From Legionella fallonii LLAP-10 (GTDB taxonomy: Bacteria; Pseudomonadota; Gammaproteobacteria; Legionellales; Legionellaceae), in NCBI RefSeq assembly GCF_000953135.1, contig NZ_LN614827.1, forward strand, positions 248,001 through 312,000: a stretch of DNA of 64,000 bases, written 5' to 3'. The notes under the pieces are model-generated. The model worked only from the letters and a program-made list of their open reading frames with translations. It ran no database searches and was not told the origin of the DNA. Below are positions 63,174 to 64,000 of the stretch, piece by piece. The translations under genes and the position numbers were made by a program. How positions within the stretch are numbered: position 1 is the stretch's first letter; every line of letters starts with the position of its first letter.

Positions 63174-64000
63174 TCAGGGGGCTATAGATTGATGAGCAAC
63201 TTGCTGCTCTACTTCCTTATCTGCTAACAGTGGTTGTTTCTCTTCATCAAACATTCTTAGTTTTCTTACCCCTCTTGAGGCGCTTAGTTGTTGCTCTAGT
63301 CCCGATTCATCTTCTCTCCTGTTTTGTGGGGCAGGATTGGCTATGGGCTGCTCTTTTTCATGTTCTGCCGGATGTTTAACAAATAAACTTTCAGTGCCCC
63401 ATCCTATTAAACCACCCGTTACTGTTCCTAATAATGGTAGAACAATTAAACTGACTCCTAATGTCCATGGAATAAGGCAAAGATCTACAACTAATCCAAG
63501 ACACAATCCAAGTAATCCACCTAAAAGTTTCCATAGATAGGAATGATAGTGAGGTGTTTCCTCTATAACAGAGGGTTCACGAGAGGTAGTTGATGTATTA
63601 TTAGTTGGTTCTTGCTCTATAATTAAAGGGCTTATCTGCGATAAATGCCCTGTTTGCAATTCTTTGAATGATTTTTTCCTATGCAGGAATAGTTCTTGGA
63701 GCACTGTTGCCGATGGTATTTCTTGTTCTACTAGTGCAAGCGGTTTCGTATTTCCCTTTTGTTCCATGTCTGCAACAGGTGTTAGCCGTTTATTTAAACC
63801 AAATCGGGCATTTTGCCTTCTAAGCTGTCGAAAGGGAGTTAATGGTGTGCTATTAATTTTAAGGGAAGAAAGGAGAGCATCCTCTGCTTCTTTAATTTTC
63901 TTGTTGTCATGTTTTCTTAAAGTGGGGATCAAACGATAACCATCATCAATCCATTTCTTGAAATTATCGAATCCTTGTTTGTCTTTGGCGGATAACGCTG
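63174..64000 (-). CDS. Hypothetical membrane-associated protein, 5' end outside window
   Basis: The frame is open to the right edge, so the gene begins beyond the window; the TTG at 63932 is internal. Visible: 275 residues with a basic N-terminal half, two hydrophobic helices separated by a short turn (LLGGLLGLCLGLVVDLCL and LGVSLIVLPLLGTVTGGLI), each glycine-rich, and a polar tail ending EVEQQVAHQSIAP. Glycine-zipper hairpins of this type are common in Legionella effectors targeting host membranes. Family not recognised. Confidence 0.6.
   Translation of the reverse strand, partial: ALSAKDKQGFDNFKKWIDDGYRLIPTLRKHDNKKIKEAEDALLSSLKINSTPLTPFRQLRRQNARFGLNKRLTPVADMEQKGNTKPLALVEQEIPSATVLQELFLHRKKSFKELQTGHLSQISPLIIEQEPTNNTSTTSREPSVIEETPHYHSYLWKLLGGLLGLCLGLVVDLCLIPWTLGVSLIVLPLLGTVTGGLIGWGTESLFVKHPAEHEKEQPIANPAPQNRREDESGLEQQLSASRGVRKLRMFDEEKQPLLADKEVEQQVAHQSIAP

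Overview
The window is AT-rich, gene-dense bacterial DNA. It looks like a Legionella-type gammaproteobacterium (family Legionellaceae, inferred). Housekeeping genes of gammaproteobacterial type (tag, ung, a Zur-like regulator, a CadA/LdcC-type decarboxylase, oleate hydratase, D-lactate dehydrogenase) sit among many long proteins with eukaryote-like or effector-like architecture: Fic, a kinase-like fold, an ADP-ribosyltransferase-like fold, a tail-anchored heme-oxygenase-like protein, proline-rich coiled coils and Glu-rich C-termini typical of Dot/Icm substrates. No rRNA, tRNA, CRISPR array, intact transposase or integrase was recognised.

Layout. 1-1.4 kb: 3' end of a short-chain dehydrogenase and two small orphan ORFs around a REP-like inverted repeat pair. 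1.6-5.9 kb: a cytoplasmic trypsin-like protease, then a defence/toxin-antitoxin island (DUF6088-like regulator, winged-helix protein, DarT-DarG) ending at an att-like GGGGGTA repeat. 6-12 kb, minus strand: a Fic protein, a zinc-ribbon GNAT gene with an apparent frameshift at an A6 tract, a class I aminoacyl-tRNA-synthetase-like gene 15 bp upstream of it, and a serine alpha/beta-hydrolase. 12.3-22 kb: a PMT-type glycosyltransferase, a lipoprotein, a DUF2235-like hydrolase, tag, an ArsC/YffB-like protein, a secreted GH17 glucanase-like enzyme, a composite REP/MITE, a uridine-kinase-like pseudoenzyme, stacked hairpins and a periplasmic amino-acid-binding protein.

22.1-33.3 kb: a single 2876-residue minus-strand protein with a SecA-like motor embedded in it, an ART-like protein and a second amino-acid-binding protein. 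33.5-43 kb: a class I glutamine amidotransferase, a kynureninase/cysteine-dioxygenase fusion with a hydrophobic tail, a truncated HAD hydrolase abutting oleate hydratase, a lysine-type decarboxylase and a coiled-coil protein with an E-rich tail. 43-54.4 kb: D-lactate dehydrogenase with a small lipoprotein, the heme-oxygenase-like protein, a membrane spermidine-synthase-like protein, a polytopic membrane protein, and a very divergent heavy-metal P-type ATPase with a long His/Asp tract, divergent from a Zur-like regulator with a perfect Zur-box-like palindrome between them. 54.4-64 kb: a formin-like proline-rich coiled-coil protein divergent from a kinase-like protein, ung, a class A beta-lactamase-like protein, and two probable membrane-associated effector-like proteins, the last running off the right edge.

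Few genes form operons; most stand alone with their own hairpins, as is common for horizontally assembled effector genes. The best candidates for undescribed biology are the synthetase-like/GNAT pair with its out-of-frame tail, the giant SecA-motor protein, the kynureninase-CDO fusion, the tail-anchored heme-oxygenase-like protein with an altered distal helix, and the P-type ATPase that has lost canonical DKTGT and TGES motifs.
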